64,000 nt of DNA. Origin: Nocardioides sp. BGMRC 2183 (lineage in GTDB: Bacteria > Actinomycetota > Actinomycetes > Propionibacteriales > Nocardioidaceae). Position numbers and translations under genes: made by a program. This document shows positions 26,708-37,889 of this stretch, in pieces; the stretch's first letter is position 1; every line of letters begins with the position of its first letter. Where the stretch lies: the NCBI GenBank assembly GCA_008123405.1, contig VSSA01000023.1:1-64000 (forward strand). Reading direction: 5' to 3'. Under the pieces are notes generated by a model. That model was not told the origin of the DNA and searched no databases. It saw nothing but the letters and a program-made list of their open reading frames with translations.

Positions 26708-28975
26708 TCAGGCAGTCACGCGGTAGACGTCGAAGACCCCCGGCACACTCCGGACGGCGTTGAGGACGGTGTCGAGGTGCTTGGCGTCGGCCATCTCGAA
26801 GGTGAAGCGGAGCTTGGCGACCCGGTCGCGGCTGGTGTGGAGGGTGGCGGAGAGCAGGTCGAGGTGGGCGTCGGAGAGGACCAGGGAGACGTCGGAGAGG
26901 AGCCGGGCGCGATCGAGCGCCTCGACCTGGATGTTCACCAGGAAGGTCGACTGCCCGGTCGGCGCCCACTCGACGTCGAGCACCTTGCCGGGTTGGGTGA
27001 GCAGGTTGGCCGCGTTGGTGCAGTCCTTGCGGTGCACGGACACGCCGCCACCCTTGGTCACGAAACCGAGGATCGGATCCGGCGGGACGGGGGTGCAGCA
27101 GCGGGCGAGCTTGACCCAGACGTCGGGAGCCCCGCGCACGATCACGCCCGAGTCACCACCGCTGGTGGAGCGGGACCGCCGGCCGCGGCCGGTGATGGTG
27201 ACGGCCTCGGCCAGGTCCTCCTGGGCGCCCTCGTCGCCACCGTGCAGCTCGATGACGCGGCGTACGACGGTCTGGGCGCCGAGGTTGCCCTCACCCACCG
27301 CTGCGTAGAGCGCGGTCACGTCGGCCACCTTGCACTGCTCGGCGACCTGGCTGAGCGTCTCGTGGCTCATCAGGCGCTTGAGGGGCAGCCCCTCCTTGCG
27401 CATCAGCTTGGCGATCTCCTCCTTGCCCTTCTCGATCGCCTCCTCACGCCGCTCCTTGGTGAACCACTGCCGGATCTTCGAGCGCGCCCGCGGGGACTTC
27501 ACGAAGTTCAGCCAGTCGCGTGACGGCCCGGCCGTGGGCGCCTTGGAGGTGAAGACCTCGACCACGTCGCCGTTCTCCAGGGTCGACTCCAGCGGCACCA
27601 GACGTCCGTTGACCCGCGACCCGATGGTGTGGTGGCCGACCTCGGTGTGCACGGCGTAGGCGAAGTCCACGGGCGTGGAGCCGGACGGCAGTGCGATCAC
27701 GTCGCCGCGCGGGGTGAAGACGTAGGTCTCGGTCTGGTTGATCTCGAAACGCAGCGACTCCAGGAACTCGCCCGGGTCGTCGATCTCGCTCTGCCAGTCC
27801 AGCAGCTGACGCACCCAGCTCATGTCGTCCAGGTCGCCGCGTTTCTCGGTGTCGTTGCCGGCCCGACCGTCCTCCTTGTACTTCCAGTGCGCGGCGACGC
27901 CGTACTCGGCGCGGCGGTGCATCGAGAAGGTACGGATCTGCATCTCGACGGGCTTGCCGGCAGGACCGATGACCGTCGTGTGCAGCGACTGATACATGTT
28001 GAACTTCGGCATCGCGACGTAGTCCTTGAACCGGCCGAGCACCGGGTTCCAGCGCGAGTGCAGCACGCCGAGGACCGCGTAGCAGTCGCGGTCCTCCTCG
28101 ACCAGGATCCGGATGCCGACCAGGTCGTAGATGTCGGAGAAGTCGCGGCCACCGACGATCATCTTCTGGTAGATCGAGTAGTAGTGCTTGGGGCGACCGG
28201 TCACGGTGGCCTTGATCTTCGACTCGCGCAGGTCCTTCTCGACCTGGCTGATCACCTCGGCCAGGAAGGTGTCGCGCGCCGGCGCGCGCTCGGCCACCAT
28301 CCGGACGATCTCGTCGTAGATCTTGGGGTGGAGGGTGGCGAAGGCCAGGTCCTCCAGCTCCCACTTGATCGTGTTCATACCGAGCCGGTGCGCCAGCGGC
28401 GCGTAGATGTCGAGCGTCTCTCGCGCGGTGCGCTCCTGGCTCTTCGGCGGGACGAACCGCAGCGTCCGCATGTTGTGCAGCCGGTCGGCGAGCTTGATCA
28501 CCAGGACCCGGATGTCGCGCGACATCGCGACGATCATCTTGCGGATGGTCTCGGCCTTGGCGTTCTCGCCGTACACGACCTTGTCGAGCTTGGTCACTCC
28601 GTCGACCAGCCGGGCCACCTCGTCACCGAAGTCCCGGCGACACTCCTCTAGGGTGTACGGCGTGTCCTCGACGGTGTCGTGCAGCAGCGCCGCAACCAGT
28701 GTCGGCTCGGTCATCCCGATCCCGGCCAGGATCGTGGTCACCGCCAGCGGGTGGGTGATGTAGGGGTCGCCGCTCTTGCGGCGCTGGTCCCCGTGCAACC
28801 GCTCAGCCGTCGTGTAGGCACGCTCCAGCAGGGCGAGGTCGGCCTTGGGATGGTTGGTCCGGACGGCGCGGAACAACGGCTCCAGGACAGGGTTGCTGCT
28901 ACCGCTGCGACCACCCATCCTGGCCAGGCGCGCGCGCACCGGGGACGGGCGCGGCGCCGTGCGTTCCTCTGCCAT
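26708..28975 (-). CDS. rel: bifunctional (p)ppGpp synthetase/hydrolase Rel
   Basis: The stringent-response enzyme (755 aa) makes and degrades (p)ppGpp. An N-terminal HD hydrolase domain is intact (YITHPLAV about 72-79; LLHDTVEDT with H99/D100). The synthetase domain has [13 protein letters not shown] and the RFKDY motif typical of bifunctional rather than synthesis-only enzymes. TGS ([21 protein letters not shown]), a Zn-finger-like [15 protein letters not shown] region and a C-terminal ACT domain follow. ATG at 28975. The neighbours apt-secF-secD match the conserved actinobacterial order. Confidence 0.98.
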   Translation of the reverse strand: MAEERTAPRPSPVRARLARMGGRSGSSNPVLEPLFRAVRTNHPKADLALLERAYTTAERLHGDQRRKSGDPYITHPLAVTTILAGIGMTEPTLVAALLHDTVEDTPYTLEECRRDFGDEVARLVDGVTKLDKVVYGENAKAETIRKMIVAMSRDIRVLVIKLADRLHNMRTLRFVPPKSQERTARETLDIYAPLAHRLGMNTIKWELEDLAFATLHPKIYDEIVRMVAERAPARDTFLAEVISQVEKDLRESKIKATVTGRPKHYYSIYQKMIVGGRDFSDIYDLVGIRILVEEDRDCYAVLGVLHSRWNPVLGRFKDYVAMPKFNMYQSLHTTVIGPAGKPVEMQIRTFSMHRRAEYGVAAHWKYKEDGRAGNDTEKRGDLDDMSWVRQLLDWQSEIDDPGEFLESLRFEINQTETYVFTPRGDVIALPSGSTPVDFAYAVHTEVGHHTIGSRVNGRLVPLESTLENGDVVEVFTSKAPTAGPSRDWLNFVKSPRARSKIRQWFTKERREEAIEKGKEEIAKLMRKEGLPLKRLMSHETLSQVAEQCKVADVTALYAAVGEGNLGAQTVVRRVIELHGGDEGAQEDLAEAVTITGRGRRSRSTSGGDSGVIVRGAPDVWVKLARCCTPVPPDPILGFVTKGGGVSVHRKDCTNAANLLTQPGKVLDVEWAPTGQSTFLVNIQVEALDRARLLSDVSLVLSDAHLDLLSATLHTSRDRVAKLRFTFEMADAKHLDTVLNAVRSVPGVFDVYRVTA

Positions 28976-29045
28976 TGCCCCAGTCTAGGAGGTCGTTGCG
29001 CGCGCCGACCGACGTCCCTGCTGCCGGGCCCTCTCAGCTTCGAGC

Positions 29046-29594
29046 TCAGGCGACGGTGAGAGCGGTCACCGGTAGATCGCCCATCGGCGCCCGGCCGTCG
29101 AGGAAGCCGAGCTCCATCAGTACGGCGAGCCCGACCGGCTCGGCCCCGCACCGGCGCACGAGGTCGGCGGTGGCCGCCGCGGTGCCGCCGGTCGCCAGCA
29201 CGTCGTCGATCAGCAGCACCCGATCACCGGGCCCGAACGCGTCGTGGGCCACCTCCAAGGTGGCCTGGCCGTACTCCAGGGCGTAGGAGACGGCATGGGT
29301 CTCGCCGGGCAGCTTGCCGGGCTTGCGCACGGGGACGAAGCCGACACCGAGCGCGAGGGCGACCGGGGCGGCCAGGATGAAGCCGCGTGCCTCCATGCCG
29401 GCCACCTTGTCCACCACCGGGACGCCCGCCTGGTCGCGTCCGACGGCCGCCAACGCGGTGACGACCACCTCCAGGCCGACCGGGTCGGCGAGCAGCGGGG
29501 TGATGTCCTTGAACACGATGCCGGGCTCGGGGAAGTCCGGCACGTCACGGATCAGCCGCGCCAGGACCTCCCCGATCTCGGTCGTCGTGCTCAC
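29046..29594 (-). CDS. apt: adenine phosphoribosyltransferase
   Basis: Apt (182 aa) salvages adenine to AMP with PRPP. The PRPP-binding motif is VLLIDDVLATGGTAAA, and the family's PEPGIVFKDITPLL and GMEARGFILAAPVA segments are clear. The GTG at 29594 (VSTTTEIGEVLARLI) is the first start after the secF stop, 7 bases away. The longer in-frame stretch to 29750 overlaps secF and is rich in Arg/Pro/Ser, as expected of a non-coding frame. Confidence 0.95.
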   Translation of the reverse strand: MSTTTEIGEVLARLIRDVPDFPEPGIVFKDITPLLADPVGLEVVVTALAAVGRDQAGVPVVDKVAGMEARGFILAAPVALALGVGFVPVRKPGKLPGETHAVSYALEYGQATLEVAHDAFGPGDRVLLIDDVLATGGTAAATADLVRRCGAEPVGLAVLMELGFLDGRAPMGDLPVTALTVA

Positions 29595-29601
29595 CTCAGG
29601 T

Positions 29602-30876
29602 CTACTTCTTGCCGCGCTTGGACCGGGTCTCACGGACCGGCTGCTTGCGCCCGGCGGCGCCGCTCTCGTCGACCTTGCGGGTCGTCGTGGGCAGCGTGCG
29701 ACCCTTGCCCGCGACCGGCATCTCGACGGCGTCGGAGCTGGCCGCACCACGCGGGCTCTCCGGCTCGTCGTCGGCGGTGAAGCCCTCGTCCTCGTCGTCG
29801 AAGCCGAACTCCTCGAGCTCGGTAGCGCTCTCCTTCACCGGCATGTCGTCGACGTAGGTCGGCACGGTCGCGTAGCGGTCCGCGGCTGCCCGCTTCTTCG
29901 CCCGCGCCCGGCGCGCCTGCTCCTGGATCTCGCCTTCGCGGGACTTCATCTGGACCAGCAGACGCGGGGCGATCATCACCGAGGAGTAGACGCCGGCAGC
30001 CATACCCACGAACTGGGCCAGCGCCAGGTCCTGCAGCGAGCTGGCACCAAGCTGGACGGCGCTGACGTAGAGGATCGCGCCGATCGGGATCAGCGCCACG
30101 ATCGAGGTGTTGATGGACCGCACCAGGGTCTGGTTGACGGCCAAGTTGGCGGCGTCGGAGTAGGACTGCGTGCTCTTGCGCAGCTTGGTGGTGTTCTCCT
30201 TGACCTTGTCGAAGACCACGACCGTGTCGTAGAGCGAGAAGCCGAGGATCGCCAGCACACCGGTGACGGCGGCCGGTGTCACCTGGAATCCCGACAGCGC
30301 GTAGATGCCGACGGTGATCGCGATGTCGTGGAACAGCGCCACCAGCGCCGCCACCGACATCTTCCACTCCCGGAAGTAGCCCCAGATGAAGAAGACCACC
30401 AGAACCAGGAAGATCGCGACACCGATCAGCGCCCGCTCCGCGACCTCCGCGCCCCAGCTGGGACCGATCTCGGTCTTGGAGATATCGGTGTCACTGACCT
30501 CGGGATAGAGGTCGATCACGACCTCGGAGACCGCGGCGCGCGACTCCTGGTCGAGCTCCTCCATCTGGACGGTGAGCGTGTCGCTGCCGGCGGTGGTCAC
30601 CGTCGGGTTCTCCGCGCCCTCGATGCCAGCCTCGCCGATCGCGTCGCGGAGCTCGTCGGCGTCCTCCTGGGTGGCATTGCCGGAACCCACCGGCACCGAG
30701 TACGTCGTACCGCCGACGAACTCGACACCGAAGTTGAGACCCTTGACGGCCACCGCGGTCATCGCCAGCGCGACCAGCACCAAGGAGATGCCGTACCAAA
30801 GCGCTCGCTTGCCGACGAAGTCGATCGACTTCCGACCCTGGTAGAGGTCGTTGCCGAGCCGGGACATCTTGCCCAT
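29602..30876 (-). CDS. secF: protein translocase subunit SecF
   Basis: SecF (424 aa) works with SecD and YajC at the Sec translocon using the proton-motive force. Six membrane helices with the conserved LNFGVEFVGGTTYSV loop and GFSLYDTVVVFDKVKENT in helix 4-5 are seen. The last 110 or so residues form a charged cytoplasmic tail (KKRAAADRYATV...RSKRGKK), longer than in E. coli and common in actinobacteria. ATG at 30876 forms TGATG with the secD stop. Confidence 0.96.
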   Translation of the reverse strand: MGKMSRLGNDLYQGRKSIDFVGKRALWYGISLVLVALAMTAVAVKGLNFGVEFVGGTTYSVPVGSGNATQEDADELRDAIGEAGIEGAENPTVTTAGSDTLTVQMEELDQESRAAVSEVVIDLYPEVSDTDISKTEIGPSWGAEVAERALIGVAIFLVLVVFFIWGYFREWKMSVAALVALFHDIAITVGIYALSGFQVTPAAVTGVLAILGFSLYDTVVVFDKVKENTTKLRKSTQSYSDAANLAVNQTLVRSINTSIVALIPIGAILYVSAVQLGASSLQDLALAQFVGMAAGVYSSVMIAPRLLVQMKSREGEIQEQARRARAKKRAAADRYATVPTYVDDMPVKESATELEEFGFDDEDEGFTADDEPESPRGAASSDAVEMPVAGKGRTLPTTTRKVDESGAAGRKQPVRETRSKRGKK

Positions 30877-32642
30877 CAGGCCTGCCCTCCCACGGTCTTT
30901 GCCGGTCGGGGCGCGTCCATCCCCAGCGTCTCCTTGCTGAGGCCGGACCACTTGTTGCCGGAGTTGAAGAACTTGAACTGTGCCAGCCAGGACACCATCG
31001 GCTTGGTGAACCAGAAGAGCACGGCGAGGTCGATCAGCGTGGTGAGGCCGAGGGCGAAGCCGAAGCCCTTCACCGCGCCGGTCGCGAAGATGTAGAGCAC
31101 CGCAGCCGAGAGCAGCTGCACGGTGTTCGCCGCGACCCGGGTCACCCGGGCACGGGCCCAGCCGGTCTCCACCGCGACCCGCATCGACTTGCCCTCGCGC
31201 ATCTCGTCACGGATGCGTTCGAAGAAGATGACGAAGGAGTCGGCGGTGACACCGACCGCGATGATCAGTCCAGCGATGCCGGGCAGGGTCAGTGTGAAGC
31301 CGGCCGTCTCGCTGAGCAGCAGCACCATCGCGTAGGTGACCGCGGCGGCAACGAAAAGCGAGGCGACCACGACCAGGCCGAGTCCCCGGTAGTAGAAGAC
31401 GCAGTAGAGCATGACCAGCGCGAGTCCGAAGAGGCCGGCGGTGATGCCGGCCGTCAGCTGGTTGCCGGCCAGCGACGGGCCGATCTCCTCGACAGTCGGC
31501 TCGTCCTCGAAGGTGATCGGCAGGGCGCCGTACTTGAGGCTGGTGGCCAGCGAGGTGGCCGAGGCCTCGTTGAAGTCACCCTCGATCTGGGACTGGCCGT
31601 CGGTGATCACCGCGGTCATCACGGGGGCGGAGAGCACCTGGCCGTCGAGCACGATCGCGAACTGCTCGTCGGTGCCCTGGAACTCGCGGGAGACGGTCTC
31701 GAAGTCGTCCGCGGCACCGGTGCTGCCCGGGGGGTTCGCCTTGTCCGGGTCGTTGCCCATCTCGATGTTGACGACCCACTGCAGCTGGTTCTGCGGGATG
31801 CCGGCCGAGGCGTCGGTCAGCTCGGTGCCCTCGATGATCGAGCGGGAGAGCAGGAACTTGGCGGACTGGCCGTCCTCCGGCTCGCTGCAGGCGACCAGCG
31901 GCTTGTCCGGGTCGTCGACCAGCTCGGCAGGCTGGCCCTGGGCGTCGAGCAGGACGCCCTCCGCGGAGCAGGTGTATTCGTTGTAGGCCGCGATCGACGC
32001 GGCGTCCGGGCTGCGGCTCCAGGCGATCTCGCCCTCGGCGGTGCCGTCACCGGCCGCGCTCTCGCCGCCGGCGGGAGCCTCGGGGGTGCCCTCGGTCGGT
32101 GCCGGGGTGGCGCCATCGGTGGGGCTGGCCGAGTCGACCGGGGCGTCGCTGGCCTTCTGGCCCGCCTTGTCGTTCTTCTTGCCACCGTTGGCGTCGTCGG
32201 TGGCGTCGTCACCAGGCGCAAGGTCAGGCGCGGTCCGGCCGAGCCCCTGCTGCCCGGAGGCACACTTGGTCGGCTGGTTCGGGCTGCAGGCGACCAAGCG
32301 GAAGCGCAGCTGGGCCTGCCGGGAGACGGTCTCCTCCAGCTCATCGCGGTTCTCGGTCGAGCCGGGCACCTCGACGACGACGAACTTGTCGCCCTGGGTG
32401 GTCACCGATGCCTCGCTGACACCGGACCCGTTCACCCGCTGGTCGAGGATCTTGCGGGCCTCCTCGAGGCTTTCGCTGGAGGGGACCTCGGTGGCCGTCA
32501 TGGTGATCCGGGTGCCGCCCTCGAGGTCGAGGCCGAGGGCCGGCTTCCAGGTGCCGGTCAGGGCGACCAGGCCGTAGCAGATCGCCACGCCCAGGAAGAA
32601 GACGACCAGGGTGCGCCCCGGTCGCAGACGTCGCTCAGCCAT
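30876..32642 (-). CDS. secD: protein translocase subunit SecD
   Basis: SecD (588 aa) starts with one membrane helix (TLVVFFLGVAICYGLVAL) and GLDLEGGTRITM, has a large extracytoplasmic domain, and ends with five helices including the LTLPGIAGLIIAVGVTADSFVIFFERIRDE motif. Residues about 138-206, inside the first extracytoplasmic domain, are a low-complexity insertion of Asp/Lys then Ala/Pro/Thr/Gly/Glu. Such inserts occur in actinobacterial SecD but the length here is notable. The ATG at 32642 is 4 bases after yajC. Confidence 0.96.
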   Translation of the reverse strand: MAERRLRPGRTLVVFFLGVAICYGLVALTGTWKPALGLDLEGGTRITMTATEVPSSESLEEARKILDQRVNGSGVSEASVTTQGDKFVVVEVPGSTENRDELEETVSRQAQLRFRLVACSPNQPTKCASGQQGLGRTAPDLAPGDDATDDANGGKKNDKAGQKASDAPVDSASPTDGATPAPTEGTPEAPAGGESAAGDGTAEGEIAWSRSPDAASIAAYNEYTCSAEGVLLDAQGQPAELVDDPDKPLVACSEPEDGQSAKFLLSRSIIEGTELTDASAGIPQNQLQWVVNIEMGNDPDKANPPGSTGAADDFETVSREFQGTDEQFAIVLDGQVLSAPVMTAVITDGQSQIEGDFNEASATSLATSLKYGALPITFEDEPTVEEIGPSLAGNQLTAGITAGLFGLALVMLYCVFYYRGLGLVVVASLFVAAAVTYAMVLLLSETAGFTLTLPGIAGLIIAVGVTADSFVIFFERIRDEMREGKSMRVAVETGWARARVTRVAANTVQLLSAAVLYIFATGAVKGFGFALGLTTLIDLAVLFWFTKPMVSWLAQFKFFNSGNKWSGLSKETLGMDAPRPAKTVGGQA

Positions 32643-32646
32643 CTTC

Positions 32647-32973
32647 TCAGTCGTCCCCTTGCTCGGGCCGCGGTTCCTCGGAGCGTTCGCTCTCCTCGGG
32701 GTCGGTCTCCTCGGTCGGCTCGACCTTGGACCCGATCGCGCCGCGCACCACACGCAGCACCACTCCGGGGGCGACTTGGACCGCCAGGTCCTCGTCGGTG
32801 ATCTCCGCGATGGTGCCGAAGACGCCGCTGGTCAGCAGCACTCGGTCACCGACGTCGAGGCCGGACTGCATCTGCTGCATCGCCTTCTGACGCCGCTGCG
32901 CGGGACGGATGATGAGCAGCCAGAAAACGACTGCGATCGCAGCGATCCACAGCAAGGACGCGTACTCCTCCAC
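32647..32973 (-). CDS. yajC: preprotein translocase subunit YajC
   Basis: This small (108 aa) single-span protein is associated with SecDF. The membrane segment SLLWIAAIAVVFWLLIIRPAQRRQK is the family hallmark, followed by the DVGDRVLLTSGVFGTIAEI fold and an acidic tail. The GTG at 32973 (VEEYASLL) has GAGAGG 7 bases upstream and gives the usual length; a TTG five codons earlier is an alternative. Confidence 0.94.
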   Translation of the reverse strand: MEEYASLLWIAAIAVVFWLLIIRPAQRRQKAMQQMQSGLDVGDRVLLTSGVFGTIAEITDEDLAVQVAPGVVLRVVRGAIGSKVEPTEETDPEESERSEEPRPEQGDD

Positions 32974-33084
32974 GAAGAAACCTCTCAACGGTTGGTGGGC
33001 CCGTCACCCCGGGTTGAAGAGGGCAGGCGTCGACCGACGGGCAAGTGTAGCCAGGGCACCCCCAGGTCCCGAATGTGCGGGGGG

Positions 33085-34197
33085 TCACTCACTCCACAGC
33101 GTCGCGTCACCGGCGCCGCCGACGTCGTACGACGTGGGGCCGTTCGGCACCGCAGGAGGGGCCAGGCCCAGGTGCCGCCAGGCCGCGGAGGTGGCGATGC
33201 GGCCGCGCGGCGTACGGGCGAGGAAGCCGTTGCGGACCAGGAACGGCTCGGCGACCTCCTCGACGGTCTCCCGCTCCTCGCCGACGGCGACGGCGAGGGT
33301 GGAGACGCCGACCGGGCCACCGCCGAACCGGCGGCACAGCACGTCGATCACCCCGCGGTCGAGACGGTCCAGGCCGAGCTCGTCGACCTCGTAGAGGTCC
33401 AGCGCGTCCCGGGCGACCCCCCGGGTGACCACGCCGTCGGCGCGCACCTGGGCGAAGTCGCGGACGCGTCGCAGCAGGCGGTTGGCGATGCGCGGGGTGC
33501 CGCGGGAACGCGAGGCGATCTCGGCCGAGCCTTCCTCGGTGAGCTCGACACCGAGGAGCCCAGCAGAGCGGTGCACGATCAGGTCGAGCTCCGCGGGCTC
33601 GTAGAACTCCAGATGCGCGGTGAAGCCGAACCGGTCCCGCAGCGGTCCCGGCAGCAAGCCGGCGCGGGTGGTGGCACCCACGAGGGTGAACGACGGCAGC
33701 TCGAGCGGGATCGCGGTGGCGCCCGGCCCCTTGCCGATCACCACGTCGACCCGGAAGTCCTCCATCGCCATGTAGAGCATCTCTTCTGCCGGCCGGGACA
33801 TCCGGTGGATCTCGTCGACGAAGAGCACCTCGCCCTCGTTGAGCCCGGAGAGGATCGAGGCGAGGTCGCCCGCGTGGGTGATCGCCGGACCGCTGGTCAA
33901 CCGCAGCGGCGTCCCCATCTCGTGCGCGATGATCATCGCCAGCGTCGTCTTGCCGAGGCCGGGAGGGCCGGAGAGCAGCACGTGGTCCGGCGCGCGACCG
34001 CGCTGCCGCGCCGCCTCCAGGACCAGACCGAGCTGGTCCCGGACCCGCGCCTGGCCGACGACCTCGTCGAGGCTGCGTGGGCGCAGCGCCGCCTCAACGG
34101 CACGCTCGTCCCCGTCCGCCTCGGCTGCGGTCAGGGAGCGCAGATGGGTGTGCTCGGCCTCGTCGAGGTCCTCCTCACCGAACGGCACTACGTCCAC
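33085..34197 (-). CDS. ruvB: Holliday junction branch migration ATPase RuvB
   Basis: RuvB (370 aa) is the AAA+ motor driving branch migration with RuvA. Walker A is GPPGLGKTT (77-85) and Walker B FVDEIH (126-131). The arginine-finger [18 protein letters not shown] and the C-terminal winged helix are present. The N-terminal extension before [16 protein letters not shown] is about 35 residues, slightly longer than usual. GTG at 34197. The ruvC-ruvA-ruvB order is standard for actinobacteria. Confidence 0.97.
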   Translation of the reverse strand: MDVVPFGEEDLDEAEHTHLRSLTAAEADGDERAVEAALRPRSLDEVVGQARVRDQLGLVLEAARQRGRAPDHVLLSGPPGLGKTTLAMIIAHEMGTPLRLTSGPAITHAGDLASILSGLNEGEVLFVDEIHRMSRPAEEMLYMAMEDFRVDVVIGKGPGATAIPLELPSFTLVGATTRAGLLPGPLRDRFGFTAHLEFYEPAELDLIVHRSAGLLGVELTEEGSAEIASRSRGTPRIANRLLRRVRDFAQVRADGVVTRGVARDALDLYEVDELGLDRLDRGVIDVLCRRFGGGPVGVSTLAVAVGEERETVEEVAEPFLVRNGFLARTPRGRIATSAAWRHLGLAPPAVPNGPTSYDVGGAGDATLWSE

Positions 34198-34251
34198 TCC
34201 CCTTCCGGCGGTGCATCAACATGTCTGTCATCGATCCTGCCCGACACGTTC

Positions 34252-34860
34252 TCAGGCCTTGGAGAGCGTGCGGAGAGCCGCGCGCAGCAGTGCGCCGACA
34301 TCGGCAGCGCCTCCGGCCGCCTCCGCCTCGGGCGCGACCGCATCGACCGCCTTCTCTGCATCCTTGGCGCTGTAACCCAGTCCCACCAGCCCCTGGTGAA
34401 CCTGGTCGCGCCAGGGTGCGCTCGCGGCGCCCCGTGGCGTCTCGACCCGCCCACCGGTCGGCGCACCGATCCGGTCCTTGAGCTCAAGGATGATCCGCTG
34501 TGCGCCCTTCTGGCCGATCCCGGGCACCTTGGTCAGGGTCTTGGCGTCCTCGGCGGCGATCGCGCTCCGGACGCCGTCCGGCGAGAGCACGGCGAGAATC
34601 GCCTGGGCGAGCTTGGGTCCGACCCCTGACGCGGTCTGCACCAGCTCGAAGACGGTCTTCTCGTCCTCGTCGGCGAAGCCGAACAACGTCATCGAGTCCT
34701 CGCGCACCACCATGCTGGTGGGCAGCATGGCCTCCTCCCCGTGGCGTAGCGCGGCGAGGGTGCCCGGAGTGCAGAGCAGCTCGAGCCCCACTCCCCCGAC
34801 CTCGAGGACGGCACTGGAGAGGCTGACGGCCGCGACGCGGCCACGGACGAAGGCGATCAA
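34252..34860 (-). CDS. ruvA: Holliday junction branch migration protein RuvA
   Basis: RuvA (202 aa) binds four-way junctions as a tetramer. Domain I starts [11 protein letters not shown]; two helix-hairpin-helix motifs are seen ([16 protein letters not shown] and [19 protein letters not shown]); domain III ([17 protein letters not shown]) contacts RuvB. The start is a TTG at 34860 overlapping the ruvC stop as TTGA, with AGGGAG upstream. The rare TTG start may keep its output below that of ruvB. Confidence 0.95.
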   Translation of the reverse strand: MIAFVRGRVAAVSLSSAVLEVGGVGLELLCTPGTLAALRHGEEAMLPTSMVVREDSMTLFGFADEDEKTVFELVQTASGVGPKLAQAILAVLSPDGVRSAIAAEDAKTLTKVPGIGQKGAQRIILELKDRIGAPTGGRVETPRGAASAPWRDQVHQGLVGLGYSAKDAEKAVDAVAPEAEAAGGAADVGALLRAALRTLSKA

Positions 34861-35423
34861 CGCAGGCTCCCTGAGGTACGACGAGCGGTACGGCGAGGTG
34901 CACGACGGGTGCGGGCATCGGCTGCCACGGCCGCCTCGATCCGCGACTGGGCGCCGCCGCGCCACAGGTGGGTGATGGCGAGCGCGAGGGCGTCGGCAGC
35001 GTCCGCCGGCCGCGGCGGTGTCTCCAGGCGCAGGATCCGGGTGACCATCGCCCCGACCTGGGCCTTGTCCGCGCGACCGTTGCCCGACACGGCTGCCTTG
35101 ACCTCGCTCGGGGTGTGCAGTGCCACGGGCAGGCCGCGGCGCGCTGCGCAGACCATCGCGATGCCGGCGGCCTGGGCGGTGCCCATGATCGTGGAGACGT
35201 CGGAGCGGGCGAAGACCCGCTCGATCGCCACGGCATCCGGCCGGTACTCCTCCAGGCGTGCCTCGATGCCGGCCTCGATGCTGACCAGCCGCTCCGGAAC
35301 GGAGAGGTCCGAGGACGTCCGGACCACCCCGACGTCGAGCATCCGCAGCGGGCGGCCGAGCGTTCCCTCGACGACCCCGATGCCGCAGCGGGTCAGACCG
35401 GGGTCGATCCCGACCACACGCAT
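34857..35423 (-). CDS. ruvC: crossover junction endodeoxyribonuclease RuvC
   Basis: RuvC (188 aa) resolves Holliday junctions. The RNase H-like acidic residues are visible: Asp in [12 protein letters not shown], Glu in VAIERVF and the Asp pair in [12 protein letters not shown]. The ATG at 35423 has GGAGGG 7 bases upstream and is preferred over an ATG five codons earlier. The C-terminus is a short Arg/Ala-rich tail. It overlaps ruvA by 4 bases. Confidence 0.96.
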   Translation of the reverse strand: MRVVGIDPGLTRCGIGVVEGTLGRPLRMLDVGVVRTSSDLSVPERLVSIEAGIEARLEEYRPDAVAIERVFARSDVSTIMGTAQAAGIAMVCAARRGLPVALHTPSEVKAAVSGNGRADKAQVGAMVTRILRLETPPRPADAADALALAITHLWRGGAQSRIEAAVAADARTRRAPRRTARRTSGSLR

Positions 35424-35531
35424 GTCACAGCCCTCCACGTCGTCTGTCGAACACGTGTTCGCAGGCTACCTCGCTGGACCGGGGCCCGCGGAGGTGGACA
35501 CGCCGAGAGCTCAGTCTCGATCCCCCGATGC

Positions 35532-36299
35532 TCAGGCGTCGATGGTCTCCAGGACCTCGTCGGGGATGTCGGCATTGCTGAAGACGTTCTGCACGTCGTC
35601 CAAGTCGTCCACGGCGTCGACCAGGCGGAAGACCTTGCTGGCGACGTCGGCCTCGCCGACCGGGATGTCGAGCGTGGCCACGAACTGGACCTCGGCGGAG
35701 TCGTAGTCGATGCCGGCCTCCTGCAGCGCGCTGCGGACCGCGACCACATCGCCGGGGTCGGACTGGATCTCCCAGGAGTCGCCCAGGTCGTTGACCTCCT
35801 CGGCCCCCGCGTCGAGGGTGGCCTCCAGGACGTCGTCCTCGGAGATCTCCTTGTCCTCCTGCGACTGGGCCACCACGACCACGCCCTTGCGGACGAAGAG
35901 CCGGGAGACCGAGCCGGGGTCGGCCATGGTGCCGCCGTTGCGGGTGACCGCGGTGCGCACCTCCATCGCAGCCCGGTTGCGATTGTCGGTGAGGCACTCG
36001 ACGAGCAGCGCCACGCCCTGGGGGCCATAGACCTCGTACATGATGGTCTCGTAGTCGACGCCACCGCCGTCGAGGCCACCGCCGCGCTTGACCGCGGAGT
36101 CGATGTTCTTGTTCGGCACCGACTGCTTCTTGGCCTTCTGGATGGCGTCGTACAGCGTCGGGTTGCCGGAGGGGTCGGGACCGCCCATCTTCGCCGCGAT
36201 CTCGATGTTCTTGATCAGCTTGGCGAAGAGCTTGCCGCGCTTGGCGTCGATCGCGGCCTTCTTGTGCTTGGTGGTCGCCCACTTGGAGTGGCCAGACAT
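35532..36299 (-). CDS. yebC: YebC/PmpR-family protein
   Basis: A 255-residue member of the YebC/TACO1 family, first described as transcription regulators and more recently linked to relief of ribosome stalling. The start [28 protein letters not shown] is the signature, with [23 protein letters not shown] in the middle. ATG at 36299. Its place just upstream of ruvC is one of the most conserved pairings in bacteria. Confidence 0.96.
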   Translation of the reverse strand: MSGHSKWATTKHKKAAIDAKRGKLFAKLIKNIEIAAKMGGPDPSGNPTLYDAIQKAKKQSVPNKNIDSAVKRGGGLDGGGVDYETIMYEVYGPQGVALLVECLTDNRNRAAMEVRTAVTRNGGTMADPGSVSRLFVRKGVVVVAQSQEDKEISEDDVLEATLDAGAEEVNDLGDSWEIQSDPGDVVAVRSALQEAGIDYDSAEVQFVATLDIPVGEADVASKVFRLVDAVDDLDDVQNVFSNADIPDEVLETIDA

Positions 36300-36371
36300 G
36301 CGTCCCCTACTTCCGACTCGACACGTTCCGGAGCCGCACCTGCATCGCTCCGCCTCAGAGGTACCGGCAGT

Positions 36372-36968
36372 CTATCGCTGCACCAGATCCAGGAAGAGGC
36401 GGTGCACCCGTCCGTCGGCCCCCACCTCGGGATGGAACGAGGTCGCCAGCAGGCCCCCCTGCCGTACGGCGACCGGGTGTCCGTGCGCCTCGGCGAGGAC
36501 CTCGACGTCCGGACCGTACGCCTCGACCCACGGCGCCCGGATGAAGACCGCGTGGACCGGGTCGTCCAGCCCCGCCAGCAGGAGGTCGTCCTCGAAGGAG
36601 TCCACCTGGCGCCCGAACGCGTTGCGCCGCACGGTCACGTCCAGCCCGCCGATGGTCTCCTGGTCGTGCGCACCGTCGACGATCCGGTCGGCGAGCAAGA
36701 TCATCCCGGCGCAGGTGCCGAAGGCGGGCATGCCGCAGGCGATCCGCTCTCGCAGCGGATCGAGCAGGCCGAAGATCCGGGCCAGCTTGGCCATCGTCGT
36801 CGACTCGCCCCCAGGAAGCACCACACCGTCGCAGCGCTCCAGCTCGGCCGGACGCCGGACCGTGATCGCCTCGACGCCGAGCGCGATCAGCGCGGCCAGG
36901 TGCTCGCGCACGTCCCCCTGCAGCGCGAGGACACCGACGGTCGGCGCGCGCCGGGCGCCGCCTACCAA
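36372..36968 (-). CDS. pdxT: pyridoxal 5'-phosphate synthase glutaminase subunit PdxT
   Basis: PdxT (198 aa) supplies ammonia from glutamine to PdxS. Class I amidotransferase features are present: [24 protein letters not shown], the nucleophile Cys in [11 protein letters not shown] and the His-Glu pair in TSFHPEVG. The only reasonable start is TTG at 36968, which overlaps the pdxS stop by 7 bases; no ATG or GTG lies between it and the first conserved strand. Coupling to pdxS is likely. Confidence 0.93.
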   Translation of the reverse strand: MVGGARRAPTVGVLALQGDVREHLAALIALGVEAITVRRPAELERCDGVVLPGGESTTMAKLARIFGLLDPLRERIACGMPAFGTCAGMILLADRIVDGAHDQETIGGLDVTVRRNAFGRQVDSFEDDLLLAGLDDPVHAVFIRAPWVEAYGPDVEVLAEAHGHPVAVRQGGLLATSFHPEVGADGRVHRLFLDLVQR

Positions 36969-37858
36969 CCGCGTTCGGCCAGGCGGTGCGGCGCTGGCAG
37001 CTCCTCGACGTTGATCCCGACCATCGCCTCGCCCAGTCCGCGCGAGACCTTGGCGATGACGTCCGGGTCGTCGTAGAAGGTGGTCGCCTTCACGATCGCC
37101 TCGGCCCGCTGAGCCGGGTTGCCGGACTTGAAGATGCCCGAGCCCACGAAGACGCCCTCGGCTCCCAGCTGCATCATCATCGCCGCGTCCGCCGGGGTGG
37201 CGATCCCGCCGGCGGTGAAGAGCACCACCGGCAGCTTCTGGGCCCGGGCCACCTCCGCCACCAGCTCGTACGGCGCCTGGAGCTCCTTGGCGGCGACGTA
37301 CAGCTCGTCGGTGGCCAGCGAGCCCAGGCGGCGGATCTCGCCGCGGATGGTGCGCATGTGGGTGACGGCGTTGGAGACGTCGCCGGTGCCGGCCTCTCCC
37401 TTGGAGCGGATCATCGCCGCACCCTCGGTGATCCGGCGCAGCGCCTCGCCCAGGTTGGTGGCGCCGCAGACGAACGGCACGGTGAAGGCCCACTTGTCGA
37501 TGTGGTGGGCGTAGTCGGCCGGGGTGAGCACCTCGGACTCGTCGATGTAGTCCACGCCGAGCGACTGCAGCACCTGCGCCTCGGCGAAGTGGCCGATCCG
37601 GGCTTTGGCCATCACCGGGATGGAGACCGCCTCGACGATCCCGTCGATCATGTCGGGGTCGCTCATCCGCGACACCCCGCCTTGGGCCCGGATGTCGGCC
37701 GGGACCCGCTCCAGGGCCATCACCGCGACCGCACCCGCGTCCTCGGCGATCTTGGCCTGCTCGGGGGTGACGACGTCCATGATCACACCGCCCTTGAGCA
37801 TCTCGGCCATGCCGCGCTTGACGCGAGTGGTTCCGGTGCTGGGCTGCTGCTCGCTCAT
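36962..37858 (-). CDS. pdxS: pyridoxal 5'-phosphate synthase lyase subunit PdxS
   Basis: PdxS (298 aa) condenses ribose 5-phosphate, glyceraldehyde 3-phosphate and ammonia to PLP. The TIM barrel is nearly full-length, with [21 protein letters not shown], the Schiff-base Lys in [20 protein letters not shown], and [31 protein letters not shown] at 37858. This is the deoxyxylulose-independent vitamin B6 route usual in actinobacteria. Confidence 0.98.
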   Translation of the reverse strand: MSEQQPSTGTTRVKRGMAEMLKGGVIMDVVTPEQAKIAEDAGAVAVMALERVPADIRAQGGVSRMSDPDMIDGIVEAVSIPVMAKARIGHFAEAQVLQSLGVDYIDESEVLTPADYAHHIDKWAFTVPFVCGATNLGEALRRITEGAAMIRSKGEAGTGDVSNAVTHMRTIRGEIRRLGSLATDELYVAAKELQAPYELVAEVARAQKLPVVLFTAGGIATPADAAMMMQLGAEGVFVGSGIFKSGNPAQRAEAIVKATTFYDDPDVIAKVSRGLGEAMVGINVEELPAPHRLAERGW

Positions 37859-37889
37859 GGAGCCGAGTCTAGGACGACCCGAACAGCGT

